Positions 1 through 9,861 of a DNA stretch of 64,000 nt are shown here, one piece after another (positions within the stretch are counted from its first letter, which is position 1; every line of letters begins with the position of its first letter). The stretch comes from Pectobacterium versatile (GTDB lineage: Bacteria; Pseudomonadota; Gammaproteobacteria; Enterobacterales; Enterobacteriaceae): contig NZ_JAINZP010000001.1 in NCBI RefSeq assembly GCF_020166435.1, forward strand, positions 124,001-188,000, in the 5' to 3' direction. Below the pieces are notes generated by a model. That model was not told where the DNA came from and did not search any database. It worked only from the letters and a program-made list of their open reading frames with translations. The translations under genes were made by a program, and so were the position numbers.

Positions 1-1238
1 CGCGCGTTCCGGCAGGGGAAATCACGCCAGAAGGCCTGATCGCTATCGGGCAGGTTGCGCAGCGCTATAACCTGTATACCAAGATCACCGGCGGCCAGCG
101 GGTGGATTTATTCGGTGCTCGCTTAGAGCAGCTTCCAGAGATCTGGCGTGAGCTGATCGATGCTGGATTTGAAACCGGCCATGCCTACGGTAAATCGCTG
201 CGTACCGTGAAATCCTGCGTGGGTTCGACCTGGTGCCGCTACGGCGTGCAGGATTCCACCGGGTTAGCGATCCAACTGGAGCACCGTTACAAAGGACTGC
301 GCTCGCCGCATAAAGTCAAAATGGCGGTTTCTGGCTGTACTCGCGAATGTGCGGAGGCACAAAGCAAAGACATCGGCGTGATTGCCACCGATAAAGGCTG
401 GAATCTGTATGTGTGCGGCAATGGCGGCATGAAACCGCGTCATGCGGATCTCTTCGCCAGCGATCTGGATACGGAAACCCTGCTGCGCACTATCGATCGG
501 GTATTAATGTTCTATATCCGCACCGGCGATCGCCTCCAGCGCACCAGCACCTGGATGGATAATCTGGAGGGCGGTATCGACTATCTGCGTCAGGTGATTC
601 TGGAGGACAGCCTGAATATCGGCGAAGAGTTAGATAAAGAGATGCAGCGCGTGGTGGATGCCTACCAGTGCGAATGGCAAACCACGCTGGAAAGCCCAGA
701 ACGTCTGGCGCTGTTCCGCGGCTTCCTGAACAGCGATAGCCCGGATGAAGCGGTGGTGATGGTGCCTGAGCGTGGGCAGATCCGTCCGGCACAGGATCAT
801 GAGAAAGCGATATCGCCAGAACCCGCGGTGCTGAAACCTGCCGCGCATGAAGCGGAGTGGGTGCAGGTCGCGACGCTGGGTGATATTCCGCGTCATGCTG
901 GCATGGCGGCGCGCCTCGGACAGCAGCAAATCGCACTGTTCCACCTGCCGGGTAGCGAGCAGCAGGTGTACGCGTTAGAAAACCATGAGCCGGGCAGCGG
1001 GGCGAACGTGCTGTCGCGTGGGCTACTGGGTGACGTGGCGGGTGAGCCGGTTGTGATTTCTCCGCTGTACAAAAAACGCTTCAAGCTGCGGGATGGTGTG
1101 AGCCCGGATGACAGCGCGCTGTACGTGCGTGCCTGGCCGGTGCGCGTGGAAGATGACGAAATCTGGGTATGCCGTCAACCGCTGGCCGTGCCTGAAAGCG
1201 TCTCGCTGGCAGAGACAGCTATGGCGAAAGCATCATGA
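1..1238 (+). CDS. nasB: Assimilatory nitrite reductase, NirB-NirD fusion (5'-truncated)
   Basis: C-terminal part of the NAD(P)H-dependent nitrite reductase that turns nitrite into ammonium in the cytoplasm. The frame is open at the window edge, so the N-terminal FAD/NADH part is missing; the first in-window GTG (102) is not the start. The siroheme/4Fe-4S cysteines are visible as SCVGSTWCRYG followed by SGCTRECAE. After the sulfite/nitrite reductase core, the last ~110 residues (from EWVQVATLGDI) are a NirD-like Rieske-fold domain without the classic Cys/His pairs, as is usual for NirD. This large-plus-small fusion is typical of assimilatory NasB. The stop overlaps the next start as ATGA, so nitrate reductase translation is probably coupled. 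Confidence 0.93.
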   Translation, partial: RVPAGEITPEGLIAIGQVAQRYNLYTKITGGQRVDLFGARLEQLPEIWRELIDAGFETGHAYGKSLRTVKSCVGSTWCRYGVQDSTGLAIQLEHRYKGLRSPHKVKMAVSGCTRECAEAQSKDIGVIATDKGWNLYVCGNGGMKPRHADLFASDLDTETLLRTIDRVLMFYIRTGDRLQRTSTWMDNLEGGIDYLRQVILEDSLNIGEELDKEMQRVVDAYQCEWQTTLESPERLALFRGFLNSDSPDEAVVMVPERGQIRPAQDHEKAISPEPAVLKPAAHEAEWVQVATLGDIPRHAGMAARLGQQQIALFHLPGSEQQVYALENHEPGSGANVLSRGLLGDVAGEPVVISPLYKKRFKLRDGVSPDDSALYVRAWPVRVEDDEIWVCRQPLAVPESVSLAETAMAKAS

Positions 1239-3943
1239 ATGCGCACGTCTGTCGGACAACCTGCCCGTATTGTGGCGTCGGCTGTGGCGTGCTGGCAGAA
1301 CACGATGGGCAAGGGGCGGTAAAGATCAGCGGGGATCCCGCACACCCGGCAAATTTGGGTCGGCTGTGCGTCAAAGGCTCCGCGCTGGGAGAGACGCTGG
1401 ATTTGAAAGGCCGGCTCTTGTGGCCGCTAGTGGAAGGGCGTCGCGTTAGCTGGGATCAGGCGCTCGATACGGTGGCTGAACGGCTGCTGGCGACCATGCA
1501 GCAACACGGCCCGCAGTCGGTCGCGTTTTATGGTTCAGGCCAGCTGTTGACGGAAGATTACTACGTCGCCAACAAGCTGATGAAAGGCTTCATTGGCGTC
1601 GCCAATATGGATACCAATTCGAGGCTGTGTATGGCATCTGCGGTGATTGGTTACAAGCGTGGGCTGGGGGCAGATGCCGTTCCCTGTAGTTATGAAGATA
1701 TCGAACTGGCGGATGTGGTGGTGTTGGTCGGTTCTAACACGGCCTGGGCGCATCCGGTGGTCTATCAGCGGCTGGTGCAGGCGAAACAGCAGCGACCACA
1801 GATGCAGGTGGTGGTGGTCGATCCACGACGTACCGCAACCTGCGATATTGCCGATTTGCATCTACCACTGCAACCCGGCAGCGATGCCGGGCTGTTCAAC
1901 GGCCTACTGCATTGGATTGCGCAGGATTCGCGTATCGATCGCGCCGAATTGGCCGAGCGCTTTTCCGGCGTGGAAGAGGCATTACAGTCAGCGCAGGCGT
2001 GGTCGGTAACGCAGGTGGCGGAGTTCTGTCGGTTAGATGAAGCCGATATCGAGTGTTTCTATCACCTGTTCAGCACCAGCGATAAAGTGGTCACGCTCTA
2101 TTCGCAGGGCGTAAATCAATCGTCCTCGGGCAGTGATAAATGCAACGCCATCATTAATGCGCATCTGCTGAGCGGTAAAATCGGCGTGTCGGGTTCCGGC
2201 CCCTTTTCGATAACCGGACAGCCAAATGCGATGGGCGGACGGGAAGTCGGCGGGTTAGCTAATCAGCTTGCCAGCCACATGGGTTTTACGCCACAGGACA
2301 TCGAGCGCGTAGGGCGCTTCTGGCAGAGCGATAATGTGGCGACGCAGCCCGGTCTGAATGCGGTGGAACTGTTTCGCGCGGTTGAACGCGGCGATATTAA
2401 AGCGGTGTGGATCATGGGCACTAATCCGGTGGTGTCGATGCCAGATGCCGACCGGGTGAAACAGGCGCTGGAACGCTGCCCGCTGGTGATCGTCTCCGAG
2501 GTGATGCGTCACACCGATACCGCAGAAACCGCTGATATCTTACTGCCCGCGTTGGGCTGGGGAGAAAAAGACGGCACGGTAACTAATTCAGAACGCCGGG
2601 TGTCTCGTCAGCGAGCCTTTCTGCCCGCGCCGGGGGAAGCCAAAGCCAACTGGTGGATACTGAGTCAGGTGGCGCAGCGTATGGGATTTGCCGAGGCATT
2701 TGCTTATCAGCATCCGGCGGAAATCTTTCGTGAACATGCGGCGCTGTCTGGGTTTGAGAATAATGGCAGCCGCGCGTTTGATATCAGCGGGCTGGCGACG
2801 CTCAGTAATCAGCAGTGGCAGCAGTTGGAACCGATACAGTGGCCGGTGAATGCGGCATTCCCGAACGGACGCGCTCGACTGGGTGACGATGGCCGATTCT
2901 GGCATGCCGATGGTAAAGCGCGTCTGGTGGCGGTAACACCGTCGCTGCCGCAAAGTCCCTGGAGCGCGGCGTATCCGCTGATACTGAACACTGGGCGTAT
3001 TCGCGATCAGTGGCACACCATGACGCGGACTGGCAAAGCGGCCCGGCTGATGCGTCATATCAGCGAACCTTATTGCGAACTGCACCCACAGGATGCGCAG
3101 ATGCATGATATTCAGGCGGGCGATTTGGTACGTCTGTCGTCGGTACACGGCTGGATGCTGGTGCGGGCACGATTCGATGCCGGACAGGCGCGCGGCAGCG
3201 TGTTTGTACCGATGCATTGGAATCAGCAGTTCAGCGCTCAGGCGCGGGCTGACAGTTTAGTTGCGCCGATTACCGATCCGTATTCCGGGCAGCCGGAAAG
3301 CAAACACAGCCGGGTGCGTATCCAACCCTGGCATACCGCCTGGCAGGCAACGCTGTTTTTTGCCGACGAACCCGTTCCAGCGACATTAACCTTACCCGCA
3401 GAGCATGACGTTCTGCCGCCGCCCGCTACCTACTGGAGCAAAGTGCCTCATGAAGGCGTGACGCAGTATCTGTTTGCCGACCGTGTGCCGGTAGACGACT
3501 GGCAGGCATGGCTGACTGAACATTATGGGTTGGAAAATATGCAGTGTCAGGTTGCGCAGGGCAATGGTGTGTTTCACCTGATTGGCTGGCGCGATGGACG
3601 GGTGGTGTTGGCCTGCTATGTGAGTGCGCAGGCGCTGCGTATCGACAGCGATGCGGTGCGTCAGGCGTTTGCTACTCCACCGCAACTACCGCACGAGCGC
3701 CATGCACTGCTGGCAGGTCAGGCTCCACAAGGACAGGTGAAGCAGGGAGCTACGATTTGCAGTTGTTATAGCGTTGGCGAAGCGATCATCGTCGGTGCGA
3801 TTCGTAAGGGATGTCACAGCGTGGCAGCGTTAGGCGGCACGCTGAAATGCGGCACCAACTGCGGTTCCTGTATCCCCGAACTGAAGGCGTTATTGAGTCA
3901 GCATGTGCCGATAACGGTCAATGAATTGAAAAAAGCAGGTTGA
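1235..3943 (+). CDS. nasA: Assimilatory nitrate reductase catalytic subunit
   Basis: A 902-residue molybdopterin oxidoreductase that reduces nitrate to nitrite for nitrogen assimilation. The N-terminus carries the 4Fe-4S motif [10 protein letters not shown]. The body is a Mo-bis-MGD domain (for example [13 protein letters not shown]) followed by a molydopterin-dinucleotide-binding region near residues 590-700. The last ~60 residues (ICSCYSVGE to CGTNCGSC) form a BFD-like 2Fe-2S domain, the extra cluster found in NADH-linked NasA proteins. The ATG overlaps the nasB stop by four bases. The siroheme methyltransferase follows 25 bases downstream, so the cofactor gene of the nitrite reductase is in the same operon. 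No regulator or nitrate transporter is in view; they would lie upstream of the window. Confidence 0.95.
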   Translation: MNAHVCRTTCPYCGVGCGVLAEHDGQGAVKISGDPAHPANLGRLCVKGSALGETLDLKGRLLWPLVEGRRVSWDQALDTVAERLLATMQQHGPQSVAFYGSGQLLTEDYYVANKLMKGFIGVANMDTNSRLCMASAVIGYKRGLGADAVPCSYEDIELADVVVLVGSNTAWAHPVVYQRLVQAKQQRPQMQVVVVDPRRTATCDIADLHLPLQPGSDAGLFNGLLHWIAQDSRIDRAELAERFSGVEEALQSAQAWSVTQVAEFCRLDEADIECFYHLFSTSDKVVTLYSQGVNQSSSGSDKCNAIINAHLLSGKIGVSGSGPFSITGQPNAMGGREVGGLANQLASHMGFTPQDIERVGRFWQSDNVATQPGLNAVELFRAVERGDIKAVWIMGTNPVVSMPDADRVKQALERCPLVIVSEVMRHTDTAETADILLPALGWGEKDGTVTNSERRVSRQRAFLPAPGEAKANWWILSQVAQRMGFAEAFAYQHPAEIFREHAALSGFENNGSRAFDISGLATLSNQQWQQLEPIQWPVNAAFPNGRARLGDDGRFWHADGKARLVAVTPSLPQSPWSAAYPLILNTGRIRDQWHTMTRTGKAARLMRHISEPYCELHPQDAQMHDIQAGDLVRLSSVHGWMLVRARFDAGQARGSVFVPMHWNQQFSAQARADSLVAPITDPYSGQPESKHSRVRIQPWHTAWQATLFFADEPVPATLTLPAEHDVLPPPATYWSKVPHEGVTQYLFADRVPVDDWQAWLTEHYGLENMQCQVAQGNGVFHLIGWRDGRVVLACYVSAQALRIDSDAVRQAFATPPQLPHERHALLAGQAPQGQVKQGATICSCYSVGEAIIVGAIRKGCHSVAALGGTLKCGTNCGSCIPELKALLSQHVPITVNELKKAG

Positions 3944-3968
3944 GCGCCACGGCGTAATGAGGTGTGAC

Positions 3969-4802
3969 ATGATGACAACACAATCAATATTGGCGAAAGG
4001 CCAGCGGCGTCAGCCTGTACTCGGCGGTGAAATCTGGCTGGTAGGCGCAGGGCCGGGCGATGTAGAACTGCTGACGCTGAAGGCGCTGCGGGCAATCCAG
4101 CAGGCGGATGTGGTGGTCTACGATCGGCTGGTGTCGGCGGAGATTATGGATTTGGTGCCGGAGCAGGCACTGTGTATAGACGTCGGAAAAACGCGCGGCT
4201 GCCACCGTTTATCGCAGGAGAAAATCAATCAGCTGTTGGTCGAACTGGCGCAGGCTGGGCAACGGGTGATTCGTCTCAAGGGTGGCGACCCCTTTATTTT
4301 TGGTCGCGGCGGCGAAGAGATGGACTATGCCCAGCAGGCCGGGATTGTCTGTCATGTGGTGCCCGGTATTACTGCCGCGACAGGCTGTGCGGCGGCGGTG
4401 GGGTTACCGCTGACGCACCGGGCCTGTGCGCAGTCGGTACGCTTCGTGACCGGCCATTCGCGCGATGGCGAACCGCAATTGGACTGGCCGACGCTGGCGG
4501 ACAGCCAGCAAACGCTGGTGTTCTATATGGGGCTGAGCCACAGCAGTCGACTGTGCCAGCGCCTGATCGAACATGGTCTGTCCGCGCAGACGCCCATCGC
4601 GATTATTGAACGCGGCACCCAGCCGGATCAGCGGCTATTGACTGCGACGCTGGCAACCTTACCGGCATTGTTGGCTCGCTATCAGCCACAGTCGCCTAGC
4701 CTGCTGGTGGTGGGTGACGTCGTTCGCTTCTGCCGTCATCCGGCGCTGCATGTCGACGCTGCTCCTGCGCGCTTGACGATGGAAAAACATGAAGCCGCCT
4801 GA
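3969..4802 (+). CDS. cobA: Uroporphyrinogen-III C-methyltransferase (SUMT)
   Basis: Transfers two methyl groups from S-adenosylmethionine to uroporphyrinogen III, giving precorrin-2, the precursor of siroheme needed by the nitrite reductase encoded upstream. Diagnostic motifs are [14 protein letters not shown] (residues ~22-35), VVYDRL, the glycine-rich [16 protein letters not shown] and [10 protein letters not shown]. At 277 residues it is the stand-alone SUMT, without the CysG dehydrogenase/ferrochelatase half. I chose ATG 3969 because GAGG (3959-3962) sits six bases upstream; ATG 3957 and ATG 3972 are also in frame. Third gene of the nas operon. A hairpin follows 27 bases after the stop. 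Confidence 0.93.
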   Translation: MMTTQSILAKGQRRQPVLGGEIWLVGAGPGDVELLTLKALRAIQQADVVVYDRLVSAEIMDLVPEQALCIDVGKTRGCHRLSQEKINQLLVELAQAGQRVIRLKGGDPFIFGRGGEEMDYAQQAGIVCHVVPGITAATGCAAAVGLPLTHRACAQSVRFVTGHSRDGEPQLDWPTLADSQQTLVFYMGLSHSSRLCQRLIEHGLSAQTPIAIIERGTQPDQRLLTATLATLPALLARYQPQSPSLLVVGDVVRFCRHPALHVDAAPARLTMEKHEAA

Positions 4803-4828
4803 CGGCAACGGCTCCTTGCCTACAGCCA

Positions 4829-4866
4829 GCGCTTCGAAATAAATCGGTTTTTCTTCGAGGCGCTTT
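4829..4866 (+). terminator. Possible terminator after the nas operon
   Basis: GCGCTTCGAA and TTCGAGGCGC form a 10-bp stem with one G-T-type mismatch and a 15-base loop, followed by only TTT. It lies directly after cobA and before the convergent-free gap leading to the Rpn gene. The weak T-tract makes intrinsic termination uncertain. Confidence 0.45.
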
Positions 4867-4957
4867 CCACTTTCTCCGCTGTCTTCTGTTTTGTTATCGC
4901 ATCCCCGTTACCCTCCCTACTGAATTTTTAGTCATGGTCTACAGGGAAGGGGACGAG

Positions 4958-5902
4958 ATGCCATCGCATGATGCGATCTTCAAACAGTTTCTCAGCGATA
5001 TCGCGGTCGCACGGGATTTTCTGACTATTCATCTGCCGGATGAAATCCGTGCACGGTGTGATTTCAGCACGCTGCAATTGGAATCCGCGTCGTTTATTGA
5101 TGAAAAGCTGCGCGCGCGGATATCGGACGTGCTGTACTCGCTACGTACCACCGCAGGCAAAGGGTATATTTACTGTGTGATTGAACACCAAAGCCGCCCG
5201 GAAAAGCAGATGGCTTTCCGGCTGCTGCGCTATTGTCTGGCTGCCATGCAGCAGCATCTGGATCAGGGACACGATCGCTTACCGCTAGTGGTGCCGCTGC
5301 TGTTTTACCATGGCAGAGCGCGTCCTTATCCTTACAGCCTCCGCTGGCTGGACAGCTTCGCCGATCCCGTACTGGCAAAAGCGCTGTATGAACAGCCTTT
5401 CCCGCTGGTGGATTTAACTGTCATGCCAGACGATGAAATCCGCACGCACCGACGGATGGCGTTACTGGAACTGGTACAGAAGCATATTCGTACCCGTGAT
5501 ATGCTGGAGTTGGCGCGGGAGATTGGGTTACTATTTGAACGCTGGTCGGTGCCGCTGACACAGCGTCGGGCGCTGTTATTTTATATTGCACAAGCGGGAA
5601 ACACATCCAAACCCGCAGATTTCATTGACGCACTGGCTGCACCGCTATCAACCGGTCAGGAGGACATTATGACGATTGCAGAACAATTGAAAAAAATGGG
5701 ATTCGAGGAAGGAATCCAACGCGGTATTCAGCAAGGATTGGAGCAGGGCATTGAACAAGGGATGAAAAACAGTGCCAGACAAATTGCCCGTAATTTATTG
5801 CTAACGGGAATGGATAAGAACAGCGTGCAGCAGGTCACTCAGCTTGAGGAAGAAGAGCTGGAGCAACTGGTCGCGGCCATCTTGCATGACACACAGCATT
5901 GA
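4958..5902 (+). CDS. Rpn-family recombination-promoting nuclease / putative transposase
   Basis: A 314-residue member of the YhgA-like/Rpn (PD-(D/E)XK) family, whose studied members are DNA endonucleases that promote RecA-independent recombination. The N-terminus SHDAIFKQFLSD is the family hallmark. The nuclease core shows RISDVLYSL (Asp) and VIEHQSRPEKQMAFRLLRY (Glu/Gln). The C-terminal third ends in a short glutamine/glycine repeat, GIQRGIQQGLEQGIEQGMK, common in this family and thought to help oligomerisation, then a helical tail. ATG 4958 was chosen because AAGGGG lies five bases upstream; the frame also has ATG 4934. No partner gene or flanking repeats show it to be part of an intact transposon. 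Confidence 0.88.
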   Translation: MPSHDAIFKQFLSDIAVARDFLTIHLPDEIRARCDFSTLQLESASFIDEKLRARISDVLYSLRTTAGKGYIYCVIEHQSRPEKQMAFRLLRYCLAAMQQHLDQGHDRLPLVVPLLFYHGRARPYPYSLRWLDSFADPVLAKALYEQPFPLVDLTVMPDDEIRTHRRMALLELVQKHIRTRDMLELAREIGLLFERWSVPLTQRRALLFYIAQAGNTSKPADFIDALAAPLSTGQEDIMTIAEQLKKMGFEEGIQRGIQQGLEQGIEQGMKNSARQIARNLLLTGMDKNSVQQVTQLEEEELEQLVAAILHDTQH

Positions 5903-5945
5903 TACCGTCCTAAACGATATCGCACTAAACAATACCGCACTAAAA
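5901..5945 (+). repeat. Three-copy 15-bp tandem repeat
   Basis: Three consecutive 15-mers, GATACCGTCCTAAAC, GATATCGCACTAAAC and AATACCGCACTAAAA, begin inside the stop codon of the Rpn-family gene. Copies differ from each other at two to four positions. An imperfect hairpin follows (GAGCGTTGC near 5949 pairing with GCAGCGCTC near 5986), lying between two genes that converge, so it may act as a terminator. Confidence 0.75.
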
Positions 5946-6019
5946 ACTGAGCGTTGCTGATGCCCTTACGAGGAAGGTCAGTCAGGCAGCGCTCACGTCC
6001 TTTCGCTAACGCATTGCTT

Positions 6020-6484
6020 TTAGCCTTTGCGGACTCGCGCCGTTAGCCCTTTCAGGAAGTAGCGGATCACCTGATCGCCGCAGGTGCGATAGTTTTTATG
6101 ATCAGGCGCGCGCATCATCGCGGTGACTTCCGGTACTGAAATGCGAAAATTTTGTGCCTGCAGGATCGCCTGAATATCATCCGTTTTTAGTGAAAATGCG
6201 ACACGCAGCTTTTTCAGAATAATATTGTTGGTCATCTTGCGCTCAAACTGCGGCGCAGGCTGGTTTTCATCTTGACCGCGTTTTTGCAGAATCAGCCCAT
6301 TCAGGAAATAACTCATCACGATGTCCGGGCAAGGTTGATAGCCTTCCTCTCCCTCTTTTTTGACGTAGCTCGCCAACTGCTGGGGGGGGACGGTCATCTC
6401 CACCAGCGCCAGGATCTTCAGCAGGTGGTCATTATTGAAATTCAGCATATAGCGCACGCTGCGCAGGACATCGTTGTTCATCAT
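6020..6484 (-). CDS. yehS: DUF1456 family protein YehS
   Basis: A 154-residue protein of unknown function made of two related DUF1456 modules. Each has the pattern NNDVLRSVRYMLNF / NNIILKKLRVAFSL, then a helix, then a conserved YFLNGL / YFLKGL motif. Length and order match E. coli YehS. Small, hydrophilic and probably cytoplasmic; no enzyme motif is visible. It is transcribed toward the Rpn gene. The next upstream gene, mtnD, is on the same strand 84 bases away, so co-transcription is possible but unproven. I recognise the family with high certainty, but the role of the family is not known. Confidence 0.92.
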   Translation of the reverse strand: MMNNDVLRSVRYMLNFNNDHLLKILALVEMTVPPQQLASYVKKEGEEGYQPCPDIVMSYFLNGLILQKRGQDENQPAPQFERKMTNNIILKKLRVAFSLKTDDIQAILQAQNFRISVPEVTAMMRAPDHKNYRTCGDQVIRYFLKGLTARVRKG

Positions 6485-6568
6485 TACGGAGGGGGTCTCG
6501 CCGTTCGTCTTCGTACAAAACGCACAGTATAAAGGGAACGGCGGAGAAATGCAGAAACGATCGTGGAA

Positions 6569-7090
6569 TTAGTGAAACGTCTCCCGTCCGGTAAAGTGCC
6601 CAACCCAGCCTTCTGGATTGGTAAAAATACGGATCGCGACAAAATCAGGAAATTCGCCGCAGTCAAACCAGTGCGGCGTGTTGGCGGGAACGCGTAAGAG
6701 ATCGCCGGCCTCACAGGTAAGCTGGAAAACCTGCTCGCCAATCGGCACAAAGAAGCTTCCGCTGCCGCGCACGAAGAAGCGCACTTCATCTTCACTATGG
6801 GTGTGTTCCTGAAGAAACTTTTCCCGCAGCGCCAGTCTCTCGGCATGATCTGGCGTCAGGCTGATCACGTCGGCAGAGGTGTAGCCTTCCTGCTGTTTGA
6901 GACGTTCAATATCGGCACAGTACTGCGTCAAAATGGTTTCGCTGCTGGCGTCGAGCGGAGGTGCTTCGGTCTGCCAATGTTCTAACTGGATCCCCGCGCT
7001 GGCGAGCAGGGAAGCGATGTCATTAAACGTGGTGATCTGCTGGACGGGCTGTGTGATCTGCGGACGGTGGTAAATCGATAGCGTTGTCAT
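6569..7090 (-). CDS. mtnD: Acireductone dioxygenase (ARD)
   Basis: Cupin enzyme of the methionine salvage pathway. It oxidises the acireductone 1,2-dihydroxy-3-keto-5-methylthiopentene: the iron form yields the ketoacid precursor of methionine and formate, the nickel form makes methylthiobutyrate, CO and formate. The metal ligands are all present: His96 and His98 in EHTHSEDE, Glu102, and His140 in NTPHWFDC, the same numbering as known for the Klebsiella enzyme. At 173 residues it is slightly shorter than usual (~180). The ribosome site AAGGGA precedes ATG 7090. Other salvage genes (mtnA, B, C, E, K) are not beside it. It is divergent from a sugar importer, which is discussed as a finding. Confidence 0.95.
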   Translation of the reverse strand: MTTLSIYHRPQITQPVQQITTFNDIASLLASAGIQLEHWQTEAPPLDASSETILTQYCADIERLKQQEGYTSADVISLTPDHAERLALREKFLQEHTHSEDEVRFFVRGSGSFFVPIGEQVFQLTCEAGDLLRVPANTPHWFDCGEFPDFVAIRIFTNPEGWVGHFTGRETFH

Positions 7091-7325
7091 GTCTGCTTTC
7101 CCTTAGGTATAGAAGAACCTTAACCATTAACTTTATAGGGATAAAAAACAAGATGCTTTTTTTATAACTTATTCCTTCAAATTCAATAGGTAAAAATCAT
7201 TACATCTGTGTATCAATGCTATTTCTATTTAATCACTAGCCATTATCATTTTTGTTATTTCGATTTAACTTTTCCCGTTGCTAATCTCTTTCACTGCTAA
7301 TAATTTTATAAAAACCGGGATAAAA

Positions 7326-8309
7326 ATGATGAAGACTCGCTTTTCTCGTCTTGCTGCGTGCGTGCTGGCTGCGGGGGTTATGACCTCTGTTCAGGCGGCT
7401 GATGAGACACTGTCATTAAAGGGAAAAACCATTGGTGTCGCCGTCGTGGGGACACAGCATTTTTGGGATCGTGAGGCCTACAAAGGGGCGACCGAAGAAA
7501 TTGAGAAACTCGGTGGGCAGGTTGTGGGTGTGGACGGCGGGCGTGATAATCAGGTTCATGCCAATAACCACGATATCCTGCTGACGCGTAAGGTGGATGC
7601 GGTGATCAGTATTCTTGGCGACAGTGCGGTAGAACCGAAATTTAAAGCGCTGCGTGACGCGAAAATTCCGGTTTTCACCGTCGATCACGTTTCGTCTTAC
7701 TCTATCAATAACACGACGTCAGATAACTACGCGATCGGTTCGACGATCGGGCGCTATACGGCAGATGCGCTGGGCGGAAAAGGCAATATTGCGGTGTTTA
7801 ACGCGTTCTCCAACGCGCTGCGAATCTGTGGTATCCGCTATGATTTGTGGAAATACGTCCTGCAAGACTATCCGGGGATCAAAATCATTCAGCCTGAGCT
7901 GGCTGAGCAATATTCCAACTCACCGGAAGATGCGCGTAAGAAAACCCTTGAGCTGCTGAGCCAGCACCCGAAAGGCACGCTGGATGCGATCCATGTTGCC
8001 TGCTGGGATCAACCGGCCATCGGCGTGGTGCAGGCATTGGAAGAAACTGGGCGTGATAAGGATGTGAAGGTCACGGCGATTGATGCCGGGCCAGAAACGC
8101 TGGAAATTATGGCGGAGAAAGGCAGCCCGTTTGTTGCCAACGTTGCACAGCAGCCGCGTCTGATTGGCACCACATCGGCGAAAAATGTCGCCCGCTATTT
8201 CGCAGGTGCCACGCTGCTGCCGCAGACGTTTGTGCCAGTGTTGCCCGTCAAAGGGGAGGCAGAAGCCAAAGCGGTCTATAAACAGCTTGGCTATGGCGAA
8301 CTGAAGTAA
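7326..8309 (+). CDS. Sugar ABC transporter substrate-binding protein (RbsB type)
   Basis: Periplasmic binding protein of the ribose/xylose-type family (peripla_BP_4 fold), 327 residues. It starts with a typical signal peptide, MMKTRFSRLAACVLAAGV..., with likely cleavage after VQA. The mature part shows a binding-protein core with KGKTIGVAVVGTQHFWD, a sugar-contact-like DGGRDNQ loop, and PVFTVDHV in the hinge region. ATG 7326 or 7329 is favoured because GGGA (7317-7320) is correctly placed; an upstream in-frame start at 7278 would spoil the signal peptide. First gene of a five-gene plus-strand operon. The 235-bp gap to divergent mtnD is AT-rich and must hold both promoters. The substrate is unknown. 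Confidence 0.9.
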   Translation: MMKTRFSRLAACVLAAGVMTSVQAADETLSLKGKTIGVAVVGTQHFWDREAYKGATEEIEKLGGQVVGVDGGRDNQVHANNHDILLTRKVDAVISILGDSAVEPKFKALRDAKIPVFTVDHVSSYSINNTTSDNYAIGSTIGRYTADALGGKGNIAVFNAFSNALRICGIRYDLWKYVLQDYPGIKIIQPELAEQYSNSPEDARKKTLELLSQHPKGTLDAIHVACWDQPAIGVVQALEETGRDKDVKVTAIDAGPETLEIMAEKGSPFVANVAQQPRLIGTTSAKNVARYFAGATLLPQTFVPVLPVKGEAEAKAVYKQLGYGELK

Positions 8310-8313
8310 GGCT

Positions 8314-9861
8314 ATGGCGGGATATCACTCAGCCCCGTCGCCGTCCGGCGGCGGTCTGGCAATGACGCACATCAGTAAGCAGTTCTCAGGGGTTCCCGCG
8401 CTGGACAACGTATCACTAACGGTTCGGTCGGGAGAAATTCTCGGTCTGATCGGGGAGAACGGTGCGGGGAAATCGACCTTAATCAAGGTGCTGGCTGGGG
8501 TCTATGCTGCGGACAGTGGCGAGATCGCTATCGATGGACAGCGGCTGACCGCCGTGACGCCAGCGGTTATTCACGCGCACGGCATTCGTTTTATCCATCA
8601 GGAACTGCATCTGATTCCCCATTTTACCGTGGCGGAATCGGTGTTTCTCGGGCAGGAAATTGTGAGCCGCTGGCGAGGCGTCGATCGTCGGGCGATGCGG
8701 CGTGAAACCGAACAGTTTTTTCAACACACGTTCAATTTATCGATAGATGCCAACCAGCTCATTCGGGATTTAAGTTTGGCGCAACGTAAACTGGTACAGA
8801 TTGCGCGGGCACTGATTGATGGCAAGGCGCGGCTTGTGGTGTTTGATGAACCGACCGCGCCGCTGGAAGCGCGCGAAGCCGCGCAACTACTGCATACGCT
8901 CCAGACGTTGAAACAGCGCGGCATCGGCATTATCTATGTTTCCCACTATCTCAATGAAATTGCGGATATCTGCGATCGCGTCACCGTGTTACGCAATGGT
9001 AAGGGCGTGACGACGCTGGACGATCCTGAGACGAAGGATATCGATGGAATGATTCGCCTGATGGTGGGACGAGAGATCGCCAGCCTGTTTGACGGAAAAC
9101 GAAAGACAGAGAAAAGTGAGACGCCTTTGCTACAGGTTGAACAGCTCACGGATCGGCAACATTTTCAGCCGATAAGTTTTCAGGTGGCGGCGGGAGAAAT
9201 CGTCGGCATTGCAGGACTGTTAGGCTCGGGGCGTGAGGCGCTGATTGATGCGCTCTATGGTATTTCGCCTGCCCGTGAGGGACATATTGCGATCAATGAT
9301 CAGACGCTGCGACCACGTTCTCCGGTACAGGCCATCGCACAGAAAATGGCGCTGGTGCCGCGCGATCGTCGTCATGACGGGCTGATTTTACCGCTATCGG
9401 TGGCGGACAATATCAATCTGGCTTCTTTACCTGCGGTAGCCTGGCGCGGTTGGCTGCGGCGTAAGAAAGCGGTAGCACAGGCGAATCATCTGGCGCAGAC
9501 GCTGGATATCCGGCCGCGCGATGTCAGCGTTCCTGTGCGCAATTTAAGCGGCGGTAACCAGCAGAAGGTGATACTGGCGCGCTGGCTAAAGACCGATACC
9601 CGACTGTTTATTCTTGATGAACCGACGCTGGGCGTCGATATTGGCGCGAAAGCGGAAATTTATCAGCTTACCCGGCAGCTCGCGGCAGAAGGGCGGGCTG
9701 TTATTGTCTCTTCCAGCGATGACGGCGAACTCCTGGGGCTTTGCGATCGCATTCTGGTAATGTGGCGCGGTGAACTCATCGCCGATGTGCCGACGGAACA
9801 CCTCTCGCTGGATAGCCTGCTGGCGTTGACCAGCAGCGGCCGAATGCAGGAGGCGATATGA
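8314..9861 (+). CDS. Sugar ABC transporter ATP-binding protein (RbsA type, two ABC domains)
   Basis: A 515-residue tandem ATPase energising the importer. The first half has Walker A GENGAGKST, a degenerate signature LSLAQRKLVQIARAL and Walker B LVVFDEPT. The second half has the usual degenerate Walker A (GLLGSGREAL), signature LSGGNQQKVILARWL and Walker B LFILDEPT. This asymmetry is normal for ribose/galactose-type ATPases. The start lies four bases after the binding-protein stop, with only a weak ribosome site (TAAGG overlapping that stop), so translation is probably coupled. Its stop overlaps the next permease start as ATGA. Confidence 0.95.
   Translation: MAGYHSAPSPSGGGLAMTHISKQFSGVPALDNVSLTVRSGEILGLIGENGAGKSTLIKVLAGVYAADSGEIAIDGQRLTAVTPAVIHAHGIRFIHQELHLIPHFTVAESVFLGQEIVSRWRGVDRRAMRRETEQFFQHTFNLSIDANQLIRDLSLAQRKLVQIARALIDGKARLVVFDEPTAPLEAREAAQLLHTLQTLKQRGIGIIYVSHYLNEIADICDRVTVLRNGKGVTTLDDPETKDIDGMIRLMVGREIASLFDGKRKTEKSETPLLQVEQLTDRQHFQPISFQVAAGEIVGIAGLLGSGREALIDALYGISPAREGHIAINDQTLRPRSPVQAIAQKMALVPRDRRHDGLILPLSVADNINLASLPAVAWRGWLRRKKAVAQANHLAQTLDIRPRDVSVPVRNLSGGNQQKVILARWLKTDTRLFILDEPTLGVDIGAKAEIYQLTRQLAAEGRAVIVSSSDDGELLGLCDRILVMWRGELIADVPTEHLSLDSLLALTSSGRMQEAI

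Noticed and set aside
7091-7325. SAM-sensing riboswitch between mtnD and the sugar importer
   Set aside because: Considered because of the link to methionine salvage, but the region shows no recognisable S-box or other SAM aptamer stems.
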